Assembly (NCBI GenBank): GCA_964637655.1
Contig: CAZWUZ010000005.1
Location: 1 to 36,394, forward strand
Direction: 5' to 3'
DNA length: 36,394 nucleotides
Source of the DNA: CAZWUZ01 sp964637655 [NCBI: uncultured bacterium]
GTDB lineage: Bacteria; DAOPZR01
Shown here: in pieces, positions 25,099 through 31,517 of the stretch
Numbering within the stretch: the first letter of the stretch is position 1
Layout: every line of letters starts with the position of its first letter
Made by a program: the position numbers and the translations under genes
The notes under the pieces: model-generated
Told to the model about the DNA's origin: nothing
Database searches by the model: none
The model's input: the letters and a program-made list of their open reading frames with translations, nothing else

Positions 25099-25626
25099 TT
25101 ACTGCCTCCTAGTCCTGAAGAATCGTTCCTCGTGCGCCAGGGCACGGAGCTGCGCCAGCAGCCTCGCCGGCACCGGTTGCCTTGTTTCCTCGGCAACAGC
25201 CAATATTAGGCGACCACGGAACCAGATTATCGAGTTGAGAAGCCGCTTTTGCCAGATAGCGTTGACGCTCCACCGCGACCGTTCGCGACCGAAACGCTTG
25301 AAGAAGCACGCCAAACTGATGCGGATATTCACGTCCGAATCCGCAAGGATTCGCGCCATTTTCTTTCGGCTCGCCCGGTATCCCGGGTCGTCTGTAAGGC
25401 ACGGAACAAGGTCCTTCCGGGAGGCCAATGAGATGCCATGCTCCACCATCGCGGTCATGTTAGGGTACGAGGGCAATGCGGGCACGACGACCTCGACGCC
25501 GCCCTCGCCCTCGTACACTTGGCCCTTGGTGTGCTGGCCGAGCAGGGCGCGCGTGTGGGAACTGAGCCGCAAATTGAGTCGGCCCCCGCCTTTCGCGGGC
25601 CGCCCTGACTTGCCCTTGCCGTTCAT
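25099..25626 (-). CDS. basic protein of unknown function
   Basis: This 175-residue product starts at ATG 25626, with AAAGG about eight bases upstream; a GTG three codons earlier is possible. The N-terminus is Gly/Lys/Arg-rich (MNGKGKSGRPAKGGGRLNLRL), and the middle and end are Arg-rich helices (ISLACFFKRFGRERSRWSVNAIWQKRLLNSIIWFRGR). A nucleic-acid-binding role would fit the basic character, but no fold is recognised. A 208-base gap upstream (25627-25834) separates it from the DnaQ-like gene. That gap shows only candidate -10 hexamers such as TATCCT and no clear promoter pair. Confidence 0.72.
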   Translation of the reverse strand: MNGKGKSGRPAKGGGRLNLRLSSHTRALLGQHTKGQVYEGEGGVEVVVPALPSYPNMTAMVEHGISLASRKDLVPCLTDDPGYRASRKKMARILADSDVNIRISLACFFKRFGRERSRWSVNAIWQKRLLNSIIWFRGRLILAVAEETRQPVPARLLAQLRALAHEERFFRTRRQ

Positions 25627-25834
25627 ATCCGACACCTTTCTGTATGTATGGTAATGGCTTTATATATCCAGCAGGATAGTCCCCACGCGGCATTCGTGAA
25701 AACGTCATATTTCGCACATATTTTCCAGGCGGCACTGGCCGCGCCTGCCCGGACGTCACGGCGGTTCCAGACAGCGGTCATCCGGCCGGCATTCGCCGGG
25801 TCGGCATCATCCCGTCCGGGTACGCGCGCGTCGG

Positions 25835-26431
25835 TCATGCCGAGTACCTGTCCGCTGCCATGTGCTTGAGGAGCGCTATGACCTCAAAACAAGCGCCATA
25901 CGCGCCACGGCAGGAGTCGAGGGGACTGTGCGTCTCGAAACGGCGGCACAAGTCCCCGGTACCGCGAAATGGGGCGTACGCCAACATGGCGCATCCCACC
26001 TGGAAGATTCCCTGCGGGTACTGGCCGTGGCGAAAGCACTGGGACCAGCAGTACTCGAGGGTATCGCGGTGGTAGGCGGCGTCGTACGCGACGACGGGCC
26101 GGCCGCAGACCAACCGGGCAAGACGCGGAGCGACTTGCCTGAACGTCGGCGCTTTCGCGACCATTTCGTTCGTGATGCCGTGCACTTCGGTCGCGTCCTC
26201 CGAAATGGGAAACTCGGGCCGGACGAGCGTGTCGAGCAGGGGCCTGCCGTCAATGGCCATGACCGCTATCTTCACGGCCTCGTTGTAGATATCCCGGCCG
26301 TTTCCATCGATGTTGATGACGACCGTCGGCTCGGCGAGCATCCATCGCGCCCACGCGGCCGCGCGCTCGCGCTCATCGAAGCGGTCCAGAGCGGCCTTGA
26401 TGTACATGTTAATTTCCCTGTCGGTTTTCAT
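25835..26431 (-). CDS. DnaQ-like 3'-5' exonuclease domain protein with eroded active site
   Basis: The 198-residue protein has a recognisable DnaQ/epsilon fold: TVVINIDGNGRDIYNEAVKIAVM (Exo I region), then RPEFPISEDATEVHGITNEMVAKAPTF, then VVAYDAAYHRDTLEYC (Exo II), and SCRGAYGACFEVIAL where Exo III should lie. In active members Exo I is D-x-E and Exo III is H-x4-D. Here the Glu appears to be Asn and the late His/Asp are Arg/Cys. The enzyme may therefore be inactive or use a changed site. The ATG at 26431 overlaps the upstream stop (ATGA), fixing the start. Confidence 0.78.
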   Translation of the reverse strand: MKTDREINMYIKAALDRFDERERAAAWARWMLAEPTVVINIDGNGRDIYNEAVKIAVMAIDGRPLLDTLVRPEFPISEDATEVHGITNEMVAKAPTFRQVAPRLARLVCGRPVVAYDAAYHRDTLEYCWSQCFRHGQYPQGIFQVGCAMLAYAPFRGTGDLCRRFETHSPLDSCRGAYGACFEVIALLKHMAADRYSA

Positions 26432-26988
26432 GGCATGACCTCCTCGTTGATATTGGCGAAGCCGTCCTCCGGCTCCGGCATTTCGGTAGGCGGAAAGTCC
26501 GCCAAAATGGTAGGCGGATTGCGCTCTGCGAGGGCATCGACGACCAGGCCCCCGGTGGCCTGATGGAGCATCCTGGCGCCCGCGGCCAGCGCCGCGCTCA
26601 GGGAGGTCGTCCAGACGTCGTGACGACCGTTGTTGCATGCGCGCAGGGGGATGCGCCTGACCTCGTGCCCGGGGACCTCCTGACGCAGGGTCAGGCCAAG
26701 CAGCTCATAGGCGACCGCGGCGAGGCAGGATATGCGCACCTCCACGGCGACCACGCCTTCCTCCGGCGCAAGGATGCCGTCGTCCGGATATTGCTTATCG
26801 AGCACGAGCACGGGGCTGGAATCGGCGAAGCGGGGCCATGCCACGCCCAGCAGCACGGTCGTATCATGCAACTTGACCGTGACCAGCTCGCCACGCACGA
26901 GCCGCTCGCACTCGTCCGCGGTGAACTGGCCCTGTTCCGCAATTAGCCACAGTTCGTCCTCAAGTACGCTTATCGCTGTATCCCTCAC
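26428..26988 (-). CDS. protein of unknown function in the element operon
   Basis: The 186-residue protein starts at GTG 26988, supported by GGAGGTG five bases upstream and a GTGA overlap with the upstream stop. It is alpha/beta, with VKLHDTTVLLGVAWPRF and VVAVEVRISCLAAVAYELLG segments, then an Ala-rich helix and a Pro/Glu-rich tail. No family is recognised. The stop overlaps the DnaQ-like start. Confidence 0.72.
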   Translation of the reverse strand: MRDTAISVLEDELWLIAEQGQFTADECERLVRGELVTVKLHDTTVLLGVAWPRFADSSPVLVLDKQYPDDGILAPEEGVVAVEVRISCLAAVAYELLGLTLRQEVPGHEVRRIPLRACNNGRHDVWTTSLSAALAAGARMLHQATGGLVVDALAERNPPTILADFPPTEMPEPEDGFANINEEVMP

Positions 26989-27740
26989 AGTTGCACCTCC
27001 TGATTGACCTGGGACTTGACCCAGGCATGTTCGGCGGGCGCGTTGGCCTGCGCGCCGACCCCGGGAGCGGACATGCCCCGGAGCATATGCTGAGCAACGT
27101 CGGCGTAGGAATCCGCTGATATGCCCGCTGGCATACCCGCATTGGCTTCAACGGGGCCATCCCTTGGGCTTACCGTGGACGTACCGCTTACGATATCGCC
27201 GGGCGCTTCGTGCAGCCCCAGCCGGCGCATATAGCCCGCCAGCCTCACCTCATGGTCGCCCTTGACCGGGGCAAAGGCACGTTCCGCGAGCGAGCCGACC
27301 TGCGCGACGGTCTGCGCGTCACGTCCGGACGCACACCAGGCGTGAGAACGCGCCGGGGCGGGGGAGGACGCCGGGGGAACGGTGCTGTCGGGAGAGGTAT
27401 ACTCGCCGCGGGATGTACCACGGAATGCGGCATCGGGCGCTTCCGGACGAGGGGTCAAGGCTGCGCCCGTGGGGGATGGGGCATGATGGATGTTGACCAC
27501 GGATACGCTAAGGCCATCACCCGCAGGCCAGACGCGCCGGAGACCCTGCGGTGCTGCCTGGCGAAGGGATAGGGGCTCTATGGAGGGATGACCCCCACTG
27601 AGCGCCGAGACGACAGGGGATGACACCTCAGGAACGGGCTCCGACAGCGCCTGCAGCAGCACACCAGCAACGCCGGCATGCGCAGGAACGGGCACGGGGG
27701 AACGGCCGACAGGCACACGGCTCACGGACGTGCTGGCCAT
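26985..27740 (-). CDS. Pro/Ser/Ala-rich, probably disordered protein
   Basis: From the ATG at 27740, one base after the preceding stop, the product is 251 residues. Residues 1-160 are low-complexity Pro/Ala/Ser/Val sequence. Only the last ~90 look folded (DAQTVAQVGSLAERAFA, then VRLAGYMRRLGLHEAPGDIV, then YADVAQHMLRGM). It may be a structural linker or a substrate/cargo protein of the element. The family is unknown. Longer starts would run into the upstream gene. Confidence 0.65.
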   Translation of the reverse strand: MASTSVSRVPVGRSPVPVPAHAGVAGVLLQALSEPVPEVSSPVVSALSGGHPSIEPLSLRQAAPQGLRRVWPAGDGLSVSVVNIHHAPSPTGAALTPRPEAPDAAFRGTSRGEYTSPDSTVPPASSPAPARSHAWCASGRDAQTVAQVGSLAERAFAPVKGDHEVRLAGYMRRLGLHEAPGDIVSGTSTVSPRDGPVEANAGMPAGISADSYADVAQHMLRGMSAPGVGAQANAPAEHAWVKSQVNQEVQL

Positions 27741-27741
27741 T

Positions 27742-28272
27742 TCAGTGCGCCGGGGGCTCATCGTCGTTCGGGGGCGGTTCATCGCCGCCCACCGGCTCGC
27801 TCCGGCGCCACCGGGCGGGCATGTCGTCGTCGTTCGGCGGGGGAGCGTCCGGGTCGTCCGCATCCCTGCGCGACCGCCAGTCGTGGGTCACACCCGGAGG
27901 GAGAATCTGGTCGTCCAGGTACTCGCTGATGCGCTGGATGTCAGCCTCACCGTGGAGGGGCTCGATATGCAGGAACCCTCCGGACACCTCGTGCCAATGC
28001 CTACGCATGACGGAGTTGCTGACCAGCTCGCGGAACTCGGCCAGCGTGTGGAGGTGCAGCTTCTCTCCCTTCGTGCCTTTCTTGCGGTTGCCCACGCTCG
28101 GAACGGTGTGGAAGCTGACGATACCACCCGCACGGTCCAAGCGCTGACGGAACAGTTTCAGCTTGTACGCCGCCTTTTCAATCGGCACGTACCTGTCCGG
28201 GAAACCGAATACCAGGTGATTGGTACGCGACGGACCAGGTGGCTCGGGCCACTTCCATGTTCGTTTCACCAT
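27742..28272 (-). CDS. possible HUH-type Rep-like protein
   Basis: The 176-residue protein has the layout of small rolling-circle Rep proteins. A helix FRQRLDRAGG is followed by the strand IVSFHTVPSVGN, then GEKLHLHTL, where HLH fits the metal-binding H-x-H of motif II. About 30 residues on comes HWHEVSGGFLHIEPLHGEADIQRISEYLDDQI, where Rep proteins have their W...GF.hI...Y..K motif and catalytic Tyr. The lysine is not evident. The tail (from ~140) is an acidic Pro/Asp-rich extension. GGGAGGT precedes the ATG. If correct, it nicks an origin, perhaps in 28840-28965. A divergent non-Rep protein remains possible. Confidence 0.5.
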   Translation of the reverse strand: MVKRTWKWPEPPGPSRTNHLVFGFPDRYVPIEKAAYKLKLFRQRLDRAGGIVSFHTVPSVGNRKKGTKGEKLHLHTLAEFRELVSNSVMRRHWHEVSGGFLHIEPLHGEADIQRISEYLDDQILPPGVTHDWRSRRDADDPDAPPPNDDDMPARWRRSEPVGGDEPPPNDDEPPAH

Positions 28273-28275
28273 GAC

Positions 28276-28461
28276 CTATACCTCCCTCTCGTTGGATGTC
28301 TGCACTGGGATGCCAACCCCTACAGAGACACCTACACCTTCTATCAAGAATGCCTTTCCCTGTTGAGATAGACAGAACAACCGCCTGTGGCAATTGCAGG
28401 TTGTGCCGTTGGCTTCGCCACACCCGCGTGCTTCGGCGTGCTTCATCTTCCTATAATCCAT
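28276..28461 (-). CDS. possible small Cys-rich protein before the Rep-like gene
   Basis: An open frame of 61 codons starts at ATG 28461, with GGAGGG nine bases upstream. It ends three bases before the next ATG, within that gene's ribosome site. The N-terminal half has four Cys (RGCGEANGTTCNCHRRLFC) and the end is Gly/Val-rich (FLIEGVGVSVGVGIPV). The position and ribosome site favour a real gene. The composition is not decisive. Confidence 0.35.
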   Translation of the reverse strand: MDYRKMKHAEARGCGEANGTTCNCHRRLFCLSQQGKAFLIEGVGVSVGVGIPVQTSNEREV

Positions 28462-28675
28462 ACCAACCATCCCTCCATCCGGCGCACGCAAATGCGCGCG
28501 CGTAATTCGCCACGGCATAGCCGGGCGAGCACTACTACGTCACCATCAACAAACTGCTATTCAGTTGTAAGGGTTGACTGACCCACGGGGTCGCCGAAAG
28601 CGCCGACGAGGAAAAACGTGCCGTGCAGTTAAGCCTGCAGGTCGCCTCGCCGGCAATAACCATTACTGTTAGTGT

Positions 28676-28684
28676 ATTATACCA
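28676..28684 (-). promoter_or_regulatory. extended -10 promoter for the mobile-element operon
   Basis: On the - strand TGGTATAAT is a consensus extended -10. The surrounding 11-mer TGTGGTATAAT is identical to that at 5570-5580. It would transcribe leftward into the Rep-like cluster with a leader of ~200 bases to the small ORF and ~400 to the Rep-like gene. No good -35 is visible. Confidence 0.5.
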
Positions 28685-28842
28685 CAAATCAAAGATTATT
28701 TCCTGCCCTATACTCATGACAACTCCCGATTCTGCACGTACATTATCATCGTTGTTCCCATCGCTGAAGTACCTTCTTCGTGCCGCCCGTCCCGCAAGGC
28801 AATCCCCGCCCGCAGCAACCTGCCCGACGCGGTCAGGAGCGG

Positions 28843-28874
28843 CGATATGGATTGACGGAGGTTCGGCCATATCG
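28843..28874. repeat. inverted repeat, possible nick-site hairpin
   Basis: CGATATGG (28843-28850) and CCATATCG (28867-28874) are perfect 8-base arms around a 16-base loop. It lies in the non-coding region upstream of the Rep-like gene, a usual place for a rolling-circle origin or autoregulatory operator. The nick-site assignment is inference. Confidence 0.4.
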
Positions 28875-28895
28875 GGCTTGTGCGGGAGTTGCTGA

Positions 28896-28962
28896 CGGGC
28901 GTGGGCGGGTCGTGGTTCTGGTCGCTCGTTGGGGGACTGGCACGCCTGGCGGGCGTGGGCGG
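28896..28962. repeat. pair of 13-bp direct repeats, iteron-like
   Basis: CGGGCGTGGGCGG occurs at 28896-28908 and 28950-28962, 54 bases apart (about five helical turns), next to the inverted repeat at 28843-28874. Spacing in whole turns would suit cooperative protein binding at an origin. G-rich low complexity could produce this by chance. Confidence 0.35.
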
Positions 28963-29010
28963 CGGCACGGGGCGCGCTGCTGGATGGCGTGGTGGCCGTC
29001 CCGTACGATG

Positions 29011-29045
29011 CGAGAAATATTTTCGGTAAATCGGCAGATATCTGC
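29011..29045. promoter_or_regulatory. two adjacent palindromes, candidate operators
   Basis: CGAGAAATATTTTCG (29011-29025, one mismatched pair) and the perfect 12-base palindrome GCAGATATCTGC (29034-29045) lie 60-100 bases before the promoter of the AlbA_2-domain regulator gene. They are AT-centred in a GC-rich context. They are candidate binding sites for that regulator or the element's own regulators. Confidence 0.35.
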
Positions 29046-29111
29046 AACGCGGAAGCAGAATGACGTGTATAAGGTGGGTAGGACGAGCAGTATAAGGGCG
29101 CGTGTGCAGCG

Positions 29112-29140
29112 TTGAACTTTGTTCCGTGGGATAGTATGAT
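29112..29140 (+). promoter_or_regulatory. sigma-70 promoter of the restriction island
   Basis: TTGAAC (29112-29117), 17 bases, then TATGAT (29135-29140) is a good promoter just upstream of the AlbA_2-domain regulator gene. Transcription would start around 29147, almost at the start codon, so the message would be leaderless or have a very short leader. Confidence 0.55.
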
Positions 29141-29155
29141 GCACTCGGGAAAAGG

Positions 29156-30718
29156 ATGACTATGGCATTGCCGATAAGCTGGGAACATCTCGTCGCCGGC
29201 AAGACGGTGGAATGGGAGCACATCGAGTTCAAGACGGGCTGGAATCCCCTGGCCGTCATGCATACGGTGTGTGCGTTCGCCAACGACCTGAACAACTGGG
29301 GCGGGGGCTACATCGTCATCGGGGTCGCGGAGAAGAAGGGACGTCCCGTGCTGCCTCCGGCTGGTGTGCCCGCGGGGGACATCGACCGCATCCAGAAGGA
29401 ACTGCTTAATCTGTGCCATCAGCTGCGCCCGCAGTACTTCCCCGTGGTCATGCCCGTGACGGTCAAGCGGAAGCACATAATCGTTGTCTGGGCGCCAGGC
29501 GGCCAGAACCGCCCGTACAAGGCGCCCGACGGCTTGGGCAAGAACCCGACGTACCATTACTACGTCCGGCGGCTGTCCAGTACGGTCCGCGCGCGGAATG
29601 GCACGGAGCGCGAGCTGCTGTCGCTCGCGGCGACCGTTCCCTTCGACGACCGGGTCAACCATCACGCGAAGCTGACGGACCTCCAGGTAGGCCTGATACG
29701 CGAGTACCTCCAGCAGACGGGAAGCGACCTGTTCGAGCCCGCGGCGAGGATGTCCTTGGCCAGGCTGGCGCGCCAGATGCGCATCGCCGACGGTCCGGAC
29801 GAGGACCTGCATCCGCTCAACGTTGGGCTGATGTTCTTCAATGACAAGCCCGAGCGGTTCTTCCCGGATTCGCGGGTCGAGGTGGTGCGTTTCCGCGGTA
29901 CGCCCGGGGACGACGAGATGAGCGAGGCGGTGTTCGCGGGTCCCGTGCATAGGCAGATACGCGACACGATGCAATTCATCCGGAGCACCGTACTGACCGA
30001 GCGGGTGCGCAAGGTCGCGGACCGGGGCGAGTCCGAGCGGTTCTGGAACTACCCGTTCGTCGCCGTCGAGGAGGCCCTGGTCAACGCGCTGTACCATCGG
30101 GGATACGACACGCGCGAGCCGGTCGAGGTCCGCATCCATCCCGACCGCATCGAGATAGTGAGCTATCCGGGTCCCGACCGGTCGGTGACCATGCGGGATA
30201 TCGCCAAGGGGCATATCGTCTCGCGTCGGTACCGGAACCGGCGCATCGGCGAGTTCCTCAAGGAGCTCGACCTGACCGAAGGCCGGGCCACGGGCATTCC
30301 GAAGATACAGAAGGCGCTCAGGGCCAACGGCTCGCCGGCGCCGAAGTTCAGCACCGACAGCGGACGTTCGGCCTTCGTCGCCACGATACGCATACACCCG
30401 GACTTCGTTGCCCGACCTGAGCCGGTGGCAGTCGCCCCCGACAAGACGGCTATCGACCGCGTGGTTGCGGTCATCAGGGGACAAGTTAGGAAACAAGTTA
30501 GGGAACAAGTTAGGGAACAAGTTGTTTCGGTATTGGAGTACTGCCGGGAACCGCGTGGGCGGAACGATATTCTGAAGCATATCGGGGTAACCCCGCTCTA
30601 CAAGAACTTCCGGAAACGCCTGCAGCCGCTCATCGACGCCGGGCTGTTGCGCCTGACGGTGCCGGACAAGCCGCGGAGTAGGAATCAGCGGTATGTGACT
30701 GTACAAACAAAAAAGTGA
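29156..30718 (+). CDS. AlbA_2 / GHKL-ATPase-type DNA-binding regulator
   Basis: The 520-residue product starts at ATG 29156 or 29162, both usable. Residues ~15-125 form the AlbA_2 (Schlafen-type, formerly AAA_4) domain: ESKxG-like WEHIEFKTGWN, GGGYIVIGVAE. Residues ~300-400 are a RecG-C-like HATPase_c_4 fold, with EEALVNALYHRGYD carrying the E...N box, then RNRRIGEFLKELDLTEGRATGIPKI. A QVRE-repeat linker (about 441-456) leads to a winged helix (GRNDILKHIGVTPLYKNFRKRLQPLIDAGLLRL). Such proteins are putative transcription regulators and are often found next to type I restriction genes. It probably controls the operon downstream. Confidence 0.86.
   Translation: MTMALPISWEHLVAGKTVEWEHIEFKTGWNPLAVMHTVCAFANDLNNWGGGYIVIGVAEKKGRPVLPPAGVPAGDIDRIQKELLNLCHQLRPQYFPVVMPVTVKRKHIIVVWAPGGQNRPYKAPDGLGKNPTYHYYVRRLSSTVRARNGTERELLSLAATVPFDDRVNHHAKLTDLQVGLIREYLQQTGSDLFEPAARMSLARLARQMRIADGPDEDLHPLNVGLMFFNDKPERFFPDSRVEVVRFRGTPGDDEMSEAVFAGPVHRQIRDTMQFIRSTVLTERVRKVADRGESERFWNYPFVAVEEALVNALYHRGYDTREPVEVRIHPDRIEIVSYPGPDRSVTMRDIAKGHIVSRRYRNRRIGEFLKELDLTEGRATGIPKIQKALRANGSPAPKFSTDSGRSAFVATIRIHPDFVARPEPVAVAPDKTAIDRVVAVIRGQVRKQVREQVREQVVSVLEYCREPRGRNDILKHIGVTPLYKNFRKRLQPLIDAGLLRLTVPDKPRSRNQRYVTVQTKK
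30481..30523 (+). repeat. 12-bp in-frame tandem repeat in the regulator gene
   Basis: Three and a half units of ACAAGTTAGGRA encode QVRK-QVRE-QVRE-QV between the ATPase-like domain and the winged helix. A unit length divisible by three keeps the frame, so copy-number change would alter linker length only. I recall similar QV-rich repeats in relatives of this family. Confidence 0.8.
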
Positions 30719-30760
30719 GCGTGGAGTAGAATCTGCGATGCATTCAACGGGAGGAAGGTT

Positions 30761-31504
30761 ATGTTCTATGAAAAGTTAAATGAACAACAAACGGTTGACC
30801 GTAATAAAATACAAAGCGATATTCAGAAAATGTTCGCAAAGAATCTGAAACCAATTCGCTTCGGTAGAAATAGAAGGTTTAATCTGAACAAAAATACAAG
30901 GGCGTTGGAAGCACATGCGGTCCATCGATTGTTAAACGAATGGTATGAAATTATTCGGGACCAATTCTACGCAATTGTTCAAGAACACATGGATGCGCTA
31001 TGTTATTACGAATGGCATAAAAAACATTATGGTGCTGGAACCGAGATAACATATTTGGTTGTCAGCCAGAATGCCTTACAGAATGCAATCGTTCGCCTGT
31101 GCTCGCTCATTGATGTGGTTGCCCAATTAATCAATACGAGGTATCACTATTATCAAAATGAAAATGAGGTCGATAGGGCTAAGATAAAAGAAGCGTTGAG
31201 ATTAACAAATAGACGCGCTCTATTGTCGATTTTGAATGACTTGGATAGCGAAATTGGTAAAATTAGGAAATGGAGAAATACGGCGATTCATCAGGGAAAA
31301 TTCACATTGTATCCGACTCCAAAAATGGATGTAAGAAGGCGGAATGGCCGAATTGTCGGCGCTGGGTTTGGGATGCAAAAGGGGATTGAACCCCACAGAG
31401 TTTTCCAACAGGTATTTCAAACGATTAAAAAGGTAAATGCCATTTTGCCCAAACTTGTAAAATACATGAATAGCTCAATAACAAATATCAGGAAATCAAT
31501 ATAG
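30761..31504 (+). CDS. HEPN-domain protein (Cthe_2314-like), putative RNase
   Basis: The 247-residue, all-helical protein has ATG 30761 preceded by GGGAGGAAGG. Near its C-terminal third, IRKWRNTAIHQGKF carries R172-x4-H177, the Rx4-6H motif that forms the active site of HEPN ribonucleases. The long helices around residues 50-150 (HAVHRLLNEWYEIIRDQFY) fit the Cthe_2314/HEPN group. The gene is much more AT-rich than hsdR and hsdM, pointing to separate acquisition. It lies between the regulator and hsdR. By analogy with PrrC, a HEPN anticodon nuclease guarded by a type I system, it may act when restriction is inhibited. That role is inference. Confidence 0.75.
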   Translation: MFYEKLNEQQTVDRNKIQSDIQKMFAKNLKPIRFGRNRRFNLNKNTRALEAHAVHRLLNEWYEIIRDQFYAIVQEHMDALCYYEWHKKHYGAGTEITYLVVSQNALQNAIVRLCSLIDVVAQLINTRYHYYQNENEVDRAKIKEALRLTNRRALLSILNDLDSEIGKIRKWRNTAIHQGKFTLYPTPKMDVRRRNGRIVGAGFGMQKGIEPHRVFQQVFQTIKKVNAILPKLVKYMNSSITNIRKSI

Positions 31505-31517
31505 CGGAGACGAGTGA

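Noticed and set aside
28535-30706. 723-codon open frame on the - strand
   Set aside because: It lies opposite the AlbA_2-domain regulator gene, has no domain and a composition typical of antisense frames in GC-rich genes.
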